A DNA stretch of 64,000 nt from JBELHR01 sp049606855. GTDB lineage: Bacteria; Bacteroidota; Bacteroidia; Flavobacteriales; Flavobacteriaceae. Each line of letters begins with the position of its first letter. The stretch's first letter is position 1. The stretch spans positions 239,087 through 303,086 of the forward strand of contig JBMYVY010000002.1 of NCBI GenBank assembly GCA_049606855.1, written 5' to 3'. Of the stretch, positions 26,499 through 35,218 are shown piece after piece. A program made the translations under genes and the position numbers. Below the pieces are notes generated by a model that saw only the letters and a list, made by a program, of their open reading frames with translations, had not been told where the DNA came from and made no database searches.

Positions 26499-27347
26499 AT
26501 GAAAAACCTTTTCAGTCTATTGGCATTTTTATGCCTTTTCAGCATACAAGCTCAGGAGCAATTTGGTGGGCTTGCACTTTATACACTTCGCGCAGACATG
26601 GGTAACAACCCAGAACAAACCCTTAAAGACGTATCCGATATTGGATATGCATATGTGGAAGCTGCAGGCTATCAAAACGGAACGTTTTACGGGATGTCCC
26701 CTCAGGACTTTAAATCGCTTTTAGCAGAAAATAATCTTAAAGGAATTAGCACACATCAAGGAGGAGCAAGCCCTGAGAACATTGACCAAATGATTGCAGA
26801 TGTTAAGGCAGCAGGTTTTGAGTATTTTGTGATTCCTGTACCGCCGATGGACATGTTTAAATTTGATCAAGAAACGAAATCCATGTACATGGAAGGAAGC
26901 GTAGAAACTTTGGCTTCCATGTTAGATGATTGGGGCAAAAAATGCCATGAGGCAGGACTAAAGTTATTATATCACAACCATGATTTCGAATTTAAGGCAG
27001 ATGAGAATGGCGTAGTGGTAATTGATTATTTATTGGAGCATTGTAACTCCAAATATGTGAATTTTCAAATGGATTTATTCTGGGTTACAAAAGCTGGTGC
27101 TAGTCCACAAGCGTATTTTGAAAAATACCCTGGGCGTTTTAAAATTTGGCATGTAAAAGACATGAACAAAGAGGGTTTATTTGCTCCTGTAGGTCAAGGA
27201 ACGATCGATTTTGGCGCAATATTAAAGCTTAAAAAACAATCTGGAATGCTCTATTATATGGTCGAACAAGACATGACCTTTGATACTCCTCCATTAGAAG
27301 CTGTTAAAATTTCGCATGAAGGTTTGAAATCATTCGGATTCCACTAA
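26499..27347 (+). CDS. Secreted sugar phosphate isomerase/epimerase-like TIM barrel
   Basis: 282 residues. Signal peptide ending SIQAQ (about 19), then an AP-endonuclease-2/xylose-isomerase-like barrel with the metal-site segments LLYHNHDFEF, FQMDLFWV, KIWHVKDM and MVEQD. Being exported argues for an extracytoplasmic keto-sugar isomerase or epimerase. The 3' end overlaps the convergent alcohol dehydrogenase gene by 18 bp. Confidence 0.85.
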   Translation: MKNLFSLLAFLCLFSIQAQEQFGGLALYTLRADMGNNPEQTLKDVSDIGYAYVEAAGYQNGTFYGMSPQDFKSLLAENNLKGISTHQGGASPENIDQMIADVKAAGFEYFVIPVPPMDMFKFDQETKSMYMEGSVETLASMLDDWGKKCHEAGLKLLYHNHDFEFKADENGVVVIDYLLEHCNSKYVNFQMDLFWVTKAGASPQAYFEKYPGRFKIWHVKDMNKEGLFAPVGQGTIDFGAILKLKKQSGMLYYMVEQDMTFDTPPLEAVKISHEGLKSFGFH

Positions 27348-28532
27348 ATATCTTTTAATAAAAGATTCTAAGTCTTTTGGAGTTTTGAAATATTTCGGAA
27401 CTCCATAAGGTTTTTGATAAGTCTCCAACAATGCTCTTTTAGCTATTTCAGGGATGTCTTCTTTTTGGAGTTCCTCAAGTTTTTCAGGAATTTCCACATC
27501 TCTCAATAGCGTTGCTAAAGCACTAATAAATTCATCCGCCGCCTTATTTTTATCTTCAAAAATTGTAGCAACTCCAATTACTTTAGCCAAATTGGCCAGA
27601 CGTTCAGTTTGACTATCTCTGTAAAATTTTGCAATATCCAAAATCACTAAACCAATCATACGACCATGTGGCAAATGATAGATGCCTCCAAATTGGTGAG
27701 CCAAAGCATGCACCCAACCCACTGAAGTTCTGGTAAAAGCCATCCCTGCCTTGCTAGAGGCATCAAGCATAGCACTGCGATAACTTAAATCACCTCCATC
27801 ATTGACAGCGTTTTTTAAATTTTTAAAAACCAATGCAATCGCTTCTTCAGCGAGAGCATCTGTTTGTGGAGTACAATAGCGACTCATATAGGCTTCAAAA
27901 GCATGAGATAATGCATCTATTCCTGTTTCTGCTGTTATTCGCTTAGGCAATCCCGTGAGAAGTTCGGGGTCGTGTAAAGTATAACTTGGCAGAATTGCTG
28001 GATCAATTATAGTTTCTTTTATTTGTTTCTCGCGATCCGTAATTACGGATACAACCGTCATCTCAGAACCTGTCCCTGCAGTAGTTGGAATAGCAGCAAA
28101 TAACTTCCCTTTTTTCAAAACCCTAAACATCCCTTTGAAAGACTTCGGTTTCCTCCCTGAGGAAGCGGTTACGTTAATAATTTTAGCTGCATCTATAACA
28201 GAACCACCCCCTACAGCAATAATTCCATCAAAATCATGATTTTTACAAAACTCAGCTCCCTTAACAACCGTTTTAAAACTAGGGTCTGCTTCCACATCAT
28301 CAAATACTACAAGGTTTATATTTTCTTCCGCAAAAAGTTTAACCAAACGATCAACTAACCCTAGAGAACGAATAACTTTATCTGTGATTAAAACAGGATT
28401 CTTCACCCCTTGTTGCAGGAATAATTTGACCAAGCTTTTCTGATTCTCTAACTGCTCAGGTGGAGAATAAGGAACCGTTTTAAAAATTGGCCCTGCTATT
28501 TTAGCGTATACTTTGTAAAAAAATGAATTCAT
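27330..28532 (-). CDS. Iron-containing alcohol dehydrogenase
   Basis: 400 residues. The NAD-binding GGGSVIDAAK is at 108-117; metal ligands lie in DALSHAFEAYMS and LAHQFGGIYHLPHGR. Family-III alcohol dehydrogenase, cytosolic; it interconverts alcohols and aldehydes with NAD(P). The gene follows the secreted propeller gene by 10 nt and may be co-transcribed with it. Confidence 0.92.
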   Translation of the reverse strand: MNSFFYKVYAKIAGPIFKTVPYSPPEQLENQKSLVKLFLQQGVKNPVLITDKVIRSLGLVDRLVKLFAEENINLVVFDDVEADPSFKTVVKGAEFCKNHDFDGIIAVGGGSVIDAAKIINVTASSGRKPKSFKGMFRVLKKGKLFAAIPTTAGTGSEMTVVSVITDREKQIKETIIDPAILPSYTLHDPELLTGLPKRITAETGIDALSHAFEAYMSRYCTPQTDALAEEAIALVFKNLKNAVNDGGDLSYRSAMLDASSKAGMAFTRTSVGWVHALAHQFGGIYHLPHGRMIGLVILDIAKFYRDSQTERLANLAKVIGVATIFEDKNKAADEFISALATLLRDVEIPEKLEELQKEDIPEIAKRALLETYQKPYGVPKYFKTPKDLESFIKRYLVESE

Positions 28533-28542
28533 CCTTCAGTGT

Positions 28543-30114
28543 TTAATATTTTGGAGCTAATCTTACTACCCCCCATAGTCCGCCATAAAGTATTCTGCCC
28601 TCTTCATCTAGAGTTGGTGCTGAATAAAACCCATTGTAACGTGCGCCTCCAATCTTGTAGTGAAAAACGGATTCACCAGTTTTGGCATCAATGGCCTCAA
28701 AAGTAAATTTATTATTTCTAGAACCAATGGTATAAAACATATCATTTCCATCAGCTACAAAAGGTACACAAGTGGGATCCGATACTTCGGTATTAATCCA
28801 TGCTAATTCCACTTTTCTTTTTTTCGGGTTCCACACTAATTTTTCAATTCCCTTAGGAGAAAATTGTTCATAACCGTTCATATAACCCATAAAAAGCCAC
28901 ATGACTCCTGGTTTTTTCTTTGCGAGATTTGAAATTGATTTTGGTACATTTTTAGGAACATTATTTACCACAATCATTCCGTAGCCATTAATGGTTACTC
29001 CCTGCTCTTGCTGTACATATGTCGCTTCCTCATTTCCAAAATTCACAGGCTCAGATGCTGCTATTCTTTTTGAGGGTAATCCTTTTATCCCTTTCCAGTT
29101 TTTAGGAATTTTATTTCTCCAAAACAAGGTCATATTCATTACAGAGTCTCCATCAGTAATAACCACAAACTGATCTTTTCCATCCTCAAATCCCATTAAT
29201 GCTGGAGTTGAACCAGAGCCCAATCCCAAACCATTTGGATATTGCGCCGTCCACGCTCCAAGATCTTCACTCGCGCTAAGGTTTTGGCCATCCCAAATCA
29301 CCTTATGCATATGATTAACCGATGCAATATAAATTCCATTATCCTTATCTATTGCAATGCTATTTCTTACAAATGCCACCTTAGGATTATTGTATTCAGC
29401 GCTGTATTTCATTCGGTGAACAGAAAGCTGTTCAAAATTTTGATCTATAGCCATTAAATAACCGGCATCAGTGACCACAACGATATAACCATCAAAAGTC
29501 ATATTCATCCCTGTAATTTTTCCTTGCACAGTTTCAGGAAGTGTAAACGTCTTTTTTATACGAATTCCAGAATTTGGATTCCCTTCTATCTGATCTGCGT
29601 AAACAGTAATTGCCCTTGGCTGAGCAGCTAGGAATTCATTATTCGAATTCATCATGATATAAACCGATGATAAACCAGAAATTCCTGCAGTAATACCCGC
29701 CTTAATTTTTTCCTCTACCGGGGCATTGCTATCCATCAGGTCTATAAAGGCTTCATGTTTACCGGTGCTTTCAACCTTATCGGTAATTCTCAATAGTGAG
29801 ATAATATTATAGTTGTCATAGTCAAGCTTTGCAACAAAACTAGAACCATTGACCCAGATTACTTTTTTACCTGAATCCTTGTAAGGTCCTGAAATCACTT
29901 GTCCTAAATAAAACTGACCTAAATCCTGATACTGAATTTCATCTTGTCCAAGCTGCCTCGTGTCTGCAACTGGCCCTTCGATTTCAACGGAATTAGTTTG
30001 TGCCGAATTTGTGTGACCAATCGGCCATATTGAATTCGCTAAATAATCATTTTGTTCTTGAGCCTGAATACTAAAACCGGCAAGAACCGTTATGTAAAAC
30101 AATAAACTTTTCAT
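28543..30114 (-). CDS. Secreted PQQ-like beta-propeller protein (paralogue 1)
   Basis: 523 residues with a signal peptide (ends SIQAQ, about 18). Repeating blade segments such as MTFDGYIVVVTDAGYLMAID, GIYIASVNHMHKVIWDG and TPALMGFEDGKDQFVVITDG indicate a propeller. No cofactor residues can be assigned. It is clearly homologous to the lipoprotein at 35215-36873, blade by blade. It is divergent from an AraC-family regulator, a plausible controller. Confidence 0.75.
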   Translation of the reverse strand: MKSLLFYITVLAGFSIQAQEQNDYLANSIWPIGHTNSAQTNSVEIEGPVADTRQLGQDEIQYQDLGQFYLGQVISGPYKDSGKKVIWVNGSSFVAKLDYDNYNIISLLRITDKVESTGKHEAFIDLMDSNAPVEEKIKAGITAGISGLSSVYIMMNSNNEFLAAQPRAITVYADQIEGNPNSGIRIKKTFTLPETVQGKITGMNMTFDGYIVVVTDAGYLMAIDQNFEQLSVHRMKYSAEYNNPKVAFVRNSIAIDKDNGIYIASVNHMHKVIWDGQNLSASEDLGAWTAQYPNGLGLGSGSTPALMGFEDGKDQFVVITDGDSVMNMTLFWRNKIPKNWKGIKGLPSKRIAASEPVNFGNEEATYVQQEQGVTINGYGMIVVNNVPKNVPKSISNLAKKKPGVMWLFMGYMNGYEQFSPKGIEKLVWNPKKRKVELAWINTEVSDPTCVPFVADGNDMFYTIGSRNNKFTFEAIDAKTGESVFHYKIGGARYNGFYSAPTLDEEGRILYGGLWGVVRLAPKY

Positions 30115-30206
30115 CCTAAAGTGATTTTTATAACAACAAATTTACTATAAGTTACTGATAATAAATGTTATATTAATATCAAGTAGTATAAAATATCTGT
30201 ATTTCG

Positions 30207-30214
30207 TATCTTTG
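30207..30214 (+). promoter_or_regulatory. -7 box placed 4 nt before the AraC gene start
   Basis: TATCTTTG ends at 30214 and the ATG is at 30219. With this box conventionally reaching about -4, transcription would begin at the base before the ATG, predicting a leaderless message. Confidence 0.5.
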
Positions 30215-30218
30215 TAAC

Positions 30219-31199
30219 ATGATGGAATTCAATATAAATCCAAAGGATAACAAAACCGCAATAAAAATGGTTAGCGAGTTTTTTCAAACTCCAATTAAAT
30301 ATGGCGGAATAGATCTTAAAAGAGATAAACTCAGAATTAGGATGTCTAATATTGTTTTGACAAATTTTATTGATATTTCCGTTGTAGAGTTCAGGACAGG
30401 TCAAAATATTCGAGTTAACCGTAATCCAAATCCTGAAGATAACCTCATATTGATGACCTTGTCAAACTTTACCACCTATTATGAAACTGGGGACCCTCAA
30501 AAGATTAGAAATATTGATAAAACTTTTCAATTGAGTTTATCCAATACGCTTTTACCTGCCTCGGTAGTCATCCCAGCCAATAAGACCTTTAAAATTGTAA
30601 CTTTTAGGATTAAAAAAGACCACTTTGCCGCTTATCAAGACATAGAACTCTCTCGATATAAACAACTCGTATTAAGAGAAAAACCCTTTTCCTTTCATCA
30701 TTTCTTGCCCTATAATATGGAACTTTTGATGAAAAGGATGTATGAAATGACTGGCCCTCGTGATTGGAGAAAAATAATGGAGAAGTCAATTGGATTAGAG
30801 CTTATGGCTGAGGCTTATTTATTGATGAGAAATAATGAACCTCTGGCCTTATCAGACCTCAACCCACTTCAGTTAAAACAAGCATTAAATATTCAAGCCT
30901 ACATACTCCAAAACTTAAATCAGAACTTAACAGTTGAACAAATCGCCTCAGACTTTTATTTGTCAGAGAGTTCGCTCCATAAATTATTTAAGAAAATTAT
31001 CCACAAAAGTCCCTACAATTATATCAAGTCTGAACGTCTTAAAAAGGCCAAAGACCTGCTCACCTCTTCGAACCTCCCGATAAATGTAATTTCGGCTGAC
31101 CTTTGCTTTAGTTCGCCTTCTCATTTTATCTCTTCTTTCAAGAAGGTTTACGGCGTTACGCCTGCTAACTTGCGCAAGACGACTTACACCACCGCTTAA
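30219..31199 (+). CDS. AraC-family transcriptional regulator
   Basis: 326 residues. An N-terminal ligand-like domain (about 1-200) without a close match, and the two C-terminal AraC helix-turn-helix motifs (about 235-320: LTVEQIASDFYLSESSLHKLFKK, split by the loop before NVISADLCFSSPSHFISSFKK). Divergent from the secreted propeller gene. Its 3' end overlaps the convergent small gene by 35 bp. Confidence 0.9.
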   Translation: MMEFNINPKDNKTAIKMVSEFFQTPIKYGGIDLKRDKLRIRMSNIVLTNFIDISVVEFRTGQNIRVNRNPNPEDNLILMTLSNFTTYYETGDPQKIRNIDKTFQLSLSNTLLPASVVIPANKTFKIVTFRIKKDHFAAYQDIELSRYKQLVLREKPFSFHHFLPYNMELLMKRMYEMTGPRDWRKIMEKSIGLELMAEAYLLMRNNEPLALSDLNPLQLKQALNIQAYILQNLNQNLTVEQIASDFYLSESSLHKLFKKIIHKSPYNYIKSERLKKAKDLLTSSNLPINVISADLCFSSPSHFISSFKKVYGVTPANLRKTTYTTA

Positions 31200-31494
31200 T
31201 CTTAGTCCCTGTTGAAATGCCATATTGTTTTAGAATTGAGTTTGGAATAAAACTACCCTCATTATAAATCTCGATTAAATTACCGTAGTCATCGAATCTC
31301 AGTGAAATGCCTGAATTCATTTTTACTTGATTCAATTCCGGATCAATTTCAAATACCTTTGCCCCCAAAGAATCTATCCTAACTTGAACCATAGCAGGAA
31401 GTTCGACGCGATGATTTTCCAATTTTTGATCGCTATACCAAATCATCCCCAGTCCAATTAGAAAAAGTATTCCTAGTGTTTTTATAAAGCCCAT
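31165..31494 (-). CDS. Small membrane-anchored protein of unknown function
   Basis: 109 residues with one N-terminal membrane helix (about 5-20), then a soluble part with a Val-Arg-Ile-Asp and DDYGNLIEIYN segment resembling half of a PepSY-like repeat. It lies 1 nt after the PepSY-like lipoprotein gene, so probably an operon. The Cys-containing tail (KRWCKSSCAS) lies in the overlap with AraC, so that extension may be a recent read-through of an older stop. Confidence 0.55.
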   Translation of the reverse strand: MGFIKTLGILFLIGLGMIWYSDQKLENHRVELPAMVQVRIDSLGAKVFEIDPELNQVKMNSGISLRFDDYGNLIEIYNEGSFIPNSILKQYGISTGTKIKRWCKSSCAS

Positions 31495-31495
31495 T

Positions 31496-31915
31496 TTAAT
31501 CTAAACTTAAAATAAATTCATTATTTTTATTGAATACCAAAACCATTTGGTTATCTAGTCTGACACGTTGATATCTATCTTCACGAGACCATTTTATTAC
31601 ATAGTTTTGTGGATGATTTTTTATGAGGTAAAGGTTTATTTTTCGAGGTAAATAATTAGCTCGAATACCTTGTTCATCATTCTCTATAGATTGAATTTTT
31701 CCGTTTTCATTAAACTCAAATTCAGATCCGTTGGCTAAGTCGACTTCATATTTACCTTCATGAAAAGCAATCTCCAGAATGCGAGTATCATGCATGTGCT
31801 GTGCGAGATAATCAACCGCTGGGTCAGGTAAATTTTCAAATTTAACCTCATCACTGCAATAAACGAGTAATGATGAGGTTAATATGATAAATAATATAAG
31901 ATTAATACGTTTCAT
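31496..31915 (-). CDS. PepSY-like lipoprotein
   Basis: 139 residues. Lipoprotein signal with Cys at about 20 (LLVYCS), then two beta-rich repeats (LEIAFHEGKYEVDLANGSEF and FNENGKIQSIENDE) typical of the PepSY-like/DUF2874 fold. It overlaps the upstream DUF4382 gene copy by 14 nt. Probably an outer-membrane or periplasmic protein. Confidence 0.72.
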   Translation of the reverse strand: MKRINLILFIILTSSLLVYCSDEVKFENLPDPAVDYLAQHMHDTRILEIAFHEGKYEVDLANGSEFEFNENGKIQSIENDEQGIRANYLPRKINLYLIKNHPQNYVIKWSREDRYQRVRLDNQMVLVFNKNNEFILSLD

Positions 31916-32705
31916 CAGTAGTTGAAGATGATAGACAAATTTCCTCTACTATTTGTGTTTCTCCAGCAACTACTGTTGCATCAGAAGCTTGTGCTGTTGT
32001 ATATCCTTCACCTGCAGATGCTGTGATTGAATAAGTTCCAGGAGCCAAACCGTTGATTTGATAATCACCTGTTTCAGTGTCTGCATAAGTTCCATAAGTC
32101 ACTCCGTCTTGATCGGTTAACTCGATGTATACTGTTGAATCGATTAGACAAACTGAACCTTGGATTGTACCAGTTACTGCTTGAGTATAAGTTCTGATTA
32201 CCGGTTTAAGTTTGTAAGATCCTGATCCAGTTTCTACAATTGACTTCCCAGCATCGAAATCTAACCAAATTGCATACTCTTGTCCTGCCTCTAATTCAGC
32301 ATGTACATTAAGTTTCAATCCTGATTGCTCAGCTGATGGTGTGTCTAAGTCATAAACTACACTGTCAATCATAACGGTGTTGTTAGAACCTAACATCAAT
32401 CTAATTTGCGAGATTGATTGTGCTGGCATATCACTTGATGTTAATAAAGTGTCTAAACCATTCGTGAAGTCCAATAGGTTGTATACTCCAGCATTTACAT
32501 TTGCTAAAGATTCCCAACCACCATCTTCAGTTGAAATCATTACGTCTTGTACATCAATGTTTACTTCTTGATAATCTCCAGGAGCATCAGTTAAGTTTAC
32601 AGTTAGTGTTGCTGGTTGATCCATTGAATCTGTGTCATTTGAACAAGAAACTGCTGCGAAAGTTAGTGCTGCAATAGCAGCCATTTTTAATTTGCTTAAT
32701 ACCAT
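31902..32705 (-). CDS. DUF4382 lipoprotein, copy 1
   Basis: 267 residues. Lipoprotein signal with Cys21 (FAAVSC), a DUF4382 domain (about 30-175) and a C-terminal Ig-like/carboxypeptidase-regulatory domain (about 180-255). Surface-exposed by family habit; function unknown. Identical to copy 2 except for a few residues at the C-terminus (ending DETY here, DETN there). This copy is fused into an operon by a 14-nt overlap with the PepSY-like gene. Its upstream region has the TAATTTTG -7 box but lacks the TTTG of copy 2. Confidence 0.85.
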   Translation of the reverse strand: MVLSKLKMAAIAALTFAAVSCSNDTDSMDQPATLTVNLTDAPGDYQEVNIDVQDVMISTEDGGWESLANVNAGVYNLLDFTNGLDTLLTSSDMPAQSISQIRLMLGSNNTVMIDSVVYDLDTPSAEQSGLKLNVHAELEAGQEYAIWLDFDAGKSIVETGSGSYKLKPVIRTYTQAVTGTIQGSVCLIDSTVYIELTDQDGVTYGTYADTETGDYQINGLAPGTYSITASAGEGYTTAQASDATVVAGETQIVEEICLSSSTTDETY

Positions 32706-32816
32706 TTTGAATGTGTTTTAATTGTGTTTTGATTATTAATTCTGATGCAAAATTACTGACACATTGCTCCATATAGTATAACATCTCTGTCAATTAGTAT
32801 TCAATTCCTGTATAAA
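31915..32816. repeat. About 0.9-kb tandem duplication, unit 1
   Basis: The DUF4382 gene and its upstream region, repeated at an exact 985-bp offset. The coding body is identical in both copies as far as I compared; differences cluster in the last 80 bp of the gene and in a 12-bp block in the promoter. Confidence 0.95.
32748..32755 (-). promoter_or_regulatory. -7 box of DUF4382 copy 1
   Basis: TAATTTTG, exact TAnnTTTG. The 12-bp block upstream differs from copy 2 and contains no TTTG. Confidence 0.55.
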
Positions 32817-32833
32817 GCATAAATTGTTAAACT

Positions 32834-32870
32834 AAAAAACCCTCATTACTGTTGTAATGAGGGTTTTAAT
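32834..32870 (-). terminator. Terminator after DUF4382 copy 2
   Basis: AACCCTCATTAC/GTAATGAGGGTT with a 4-nt loop and T runs on both sides, so probably bidirectional. It insulates copy 2 from copy 1. Confidence 0.88.
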
Positions 32871-32886
32871 TTTTTAAAAACTTTGA

Positions 32887-33690
32887 CTAGTTAGTCTCGT
32901 CTGTAGTTGAAGATGTTAAACAAATTTCCTCTACTATTTGAGTTTCTCCAGCAACTACTGTTGCATCAGAAGCCTGCGCTGTTGTATATCCTTCACCTGC
33001 AGATGCTGTGATTGAATAAGTTCCAGGAGCCAAACCGTTGATTTGATAATCACCTGTTTCAGTGTCTGCATAAGTTCCATAAGTCACTCCGTCTTGATCG
33101 GTTAACTCGATGTATACTGTTGAATCGATTAGACAAACTGAACCTTGGATTGTACCAGTTACTGCTTGAGTATAAGTTCTGATTACCGGTTTAAGTTTGT
33201 AAGATCCTGATCCAGTTTCTACAATTGACTTCCCAGCATCGAAATCTAACCAAATTGCATACTCTTGTCCTGCCTCTAATTCAGCATGTACATTAAGTTT
33301 CAATCCTGATTGCTCAGCTGATGGTGTGTCTAAGTCATAAACTACACTGTCAATCATAACGGTGTTGTTAGAACCTAACATCAATCTAATTTGCGAGATT
33401 GATTGTGCTGGCATATCACTTGATGTTAATAAAGTGTCTAAACCATTCGTGAAGTCCAATAGGTTGTATACTCCAGCATTTACATTTGCTAAAGATTCCC
33501 AACCACCATCTTCAGTTGAAATCATTACGTCTTGTACATCAATGTTTACTTCTTGATAATCTCCAGGAGCATCAGTTAAGTTTACAGTTAGTGTTGCTGG
33601 TTGATCCATTGAATCTGTGTCATTTGAACAAGAAACTGCTGCGAAAGTTAGTGCTGCAATAGCAGCCATTTTTAATTTGCTTAATACCAT
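32887..33690 (-). CDS. DUF4382 lipoprotein, copy 2
   Basis: 267 residues: lipoprotein Cys21, DUF4382 domain and regulatory-like domain as in copy 1. It is monocistronic, with its own terminator and a promoter whose -33 TTTG (33757-33760) is missing from copy 1. Probably one copy is the parent and the other a recent duplicate; which is older cannot be told. Confidence 0.85.
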   Translation of the reverse strand: MVLSKLKMAAIAALTFAAVSCSNDTDSMDQPATLTVNLTDAPGDYQEVNIDVQDVMISTEDGGWESLANVNAGVYNLLDFTNGLDTLLTSSDMPAQSISQIRLMLGSNNTVMIDSVVYDLDTPSAEQSGLKLNVHAELEAGQEYAIWLDFDAGKSIVETGSGSYKLKPVIRTYTQAVTGTIQGSVCLIDSTVYIELTDQDGVTYGTYADTETGDYQINGLAPGTYSITASAGEGYTTAQASDATVVAGETQIVEEICLTSSTTDETN

Positions 33691-33801
33691 TTTGAATGTG
33701 TTTTAATTGTGTTTTGATTATTAATTCTGATGCAAAATTACTAACACGCTGACTGTCAAAGTGTAACATATCTGTCAATTAGTATTCAATTCCTGTATAA
33801 A
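32900..33801. repeat. About 0.9-kb tandem duplication, unit 2
   Basis: Matches 31915-32816 at a constant 985-bp offset, ending at the shared CCTGTATAAA. Confidence 0.95.
33733..33760 (-). promoter_or_regulatory. Promoter of DUF4382 copy 2
   Basis: TTTG (33757-33760), a 16-nt spacer (short) and TAATTTTG (33733-33740). The spacer and TTTG fall in the block that differs between copies. Confidence 0.55.
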
Positions 33802-33804
33802 TAC

Positions 33805-33836
33805 AAAAAAGCTGTAGTTTTCCCACTACAGCTTCT
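33805..33836 (-). terminator. Terminator of the SDR gene at 33861
   Basis: AAGCTGTAG (33809-33817) pairs with CTACAGCTT (33826-33834); the minus strand then has a T tract. It follows the SDR stop by about 25 nt. Confidence 0.85.
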
Positions 33837-33860
33837 TCAAAATGATCGTATTTTAAGTTT

Positions 33861-34520
33861 TTAATATAAAAATTCTGCGGAATAACCATCAGGCTCCTGG
33901 TCGTATAAACGCCAGAATTCCTCAGCTATTGACCCTGGATTGTATTTTGTGTCACCTGCATTAATAAACCCATTAACAGTTACCATACCAACATGTACTC
34001 GAGATTTATCTGCAGTTTTATGCGCTGCATAGACTAAATTTCTCAAAGCAGCTTTACCCATAGAAAGTGATAAAAATTCTGGATCTGGTTCTATTGCGAA
34101 TCCTCCCCCTGTAAATAACAATTTACCTCTGTTATTTGACATCATCGCCGGAAGCATGTTCTTAATTAAATTGAATGCTCCACCCACTGTTACATCAAAG
34201 GTCTCCCTAATTCTTGGCCATTCTTCTTTTAACAAACTCCTTTTTTCCGCTCTAGCAGCGTTATATATAACCAATTCTGGATCTCCATGTTGGTCAATAA
34301 TTTTAGCCATAGCGTCATGCATTGAAGATTCTGACCCCGCATCTCCTTCATAAGAAGATACATTAATCCCTCTTTTTGAAAGTTTGCTCGATAACTCTTC
34401 TAAGTTTGAGGTAGTTCTTGCCACAAGTGCAATATCAAATCCTTCACTTCCAAATTTTTCTGCTAAACCATATCCTAAACCTGGTCCCGCTCCGATAATT
34501 ACTGCTAATTTGTTACTCAT
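33861..34520 (-). CDS. SDR-fold protein lacking the catalytic tyrosine
   Basis: 219 residues. Cofactor motif GAGPGLG (about 10-16) and a Rossmann fold with SDR strand order, but the YxxxK segment reads LSMGKAALRNLVY: the Lys is kept and the Tyr position is not Tyr. It may be an atypical SDR using another residue, or a non-enzymatic NAD(P)-binding protein. A monocistronic gene ended by the hairpin at 33805-33836. Confidence 0.8.
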   Translation of the reverse strand: MSNKLAVIIGAGPGLGYGLAEKFGSEGFDIALVARTTSNLEELSSKLSKRGINVSSYEGDAGSESSMHDAMAKIIDQHGDPELVIYNAARAEKRSLLKEEWPRIRETFDVTVGGAFNLIKNMLPAMMSNNRGKLLFTGGGFAIEPDPEFLSLSMGKAALRNLVYAAHKTADKSRVHVGMVTVNGFINAGDTKYNPGSIAEEFWRLYDQEPDGYSAEFLY

Positions 34521-34669
34521 AATTTCTAGTATATTATTTAATTGGTTTCGTGGGTCAAAATTATAGGAGATTCCAAGAATTGAATTTCATAAAAATGTCA
34601 AAAGTTTTCAAAAAACTGTCAACTTCAATTCCTGGGTATGGAGGTAACACAAAAAATACGAAAAAATAA

Positions 34670-34677
34670 TATATTTG
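34670..34677 (+). promoter_or_regulatory. -7 box placed 4 nt before the WYL-like gene start
   Basis: TATATTTG ends at 34677 and the ATG is at 34682: the same geometry as at the AraC gene, predicting a leaderless transcript. Confidence 0.5.
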
Positions 34678-34681
34678 AACC

Positions 34682-35218
34682 ATGAACACCAAACGCTACC
34701 AAATTCTAGACACCTGTTTTAGAGACACTTCCAAAAAATATTTTTTAGAAGATCTGTTAATCGCTTGTGACCAAGGCGGTCATCCAATTAAGAGAAGACA
34801 GTTTTTTGAGGACTTAAAATTTATGGAAAGTCCGGAAGGATGGTCCATTGAATTAAATAAGACTAGAGACGGTCGCAAGGTCTATTACAGGTATCAAGAC
34901 CCCTATTTTAGCATAAATGCTTCGGTTCATCCTTTAATCCCAAAATTAAGTCCTGGTAAAACAGAAAAAATTCAAATCTTAGTGAAAGGTTCCTTTGCAG
35001 AAAGCATTATTACTCACCCTATTCACAATAGCCAAAAAATAATTGAACAAAGAAATGATGGTCAAATTCTTATATCAATTAATGTAAATCCAGACGCCGA
35101 TTTCATCTCTTTCATATTAAGTAAAGGAGATGATGTTGTAGTTGAACATCCAGAAATTCTTCGTCTGGAAATTCAACTACAAATCAATGCAATGTATCAA
35201 GGTTACTTTGAGGATTAA
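34682..35218 (+). CDS. Short WYL-type regulator-like protein
   Basis: 178 residues. The N-terminal part (1-75) looks like the winged HTH of WYL regulators (RRQFFEDLKFME), and the C-terminal part (about 85-175) resembles the WCX tail (ISINVNPDADFISFILSKGD, HPEILRLEIQ). The central WYL domain itself seems missing: usual length is over 300 residues. So this is an HTH-WCX fusion, or a remnant. It overlaps the convergent propeller gene by 4 bp. Confidence 0.65.
   Translation: MNTKRYQILDTCFRDTSKKYFLEDLLIACDQGGHPIKRRQFFEDLKFMESPEGWSIELNKTRDGRKVYYRYQDPYFSINASVHPLIPKLSPGKTEKIQILVKGSFAESIITHPIHNSQKIIEQRNDGQILISINVNPDADFISFILSKGDDVVVEHPEILRLEIQLQINAMYQGYFED

Noticed and set aside
31165..31199. Antisense overlap as a designed regulatory element
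   Set aside because: Convergent overlaps (also 25933-25976 and 27330-27347) are short and common in compact genomes.
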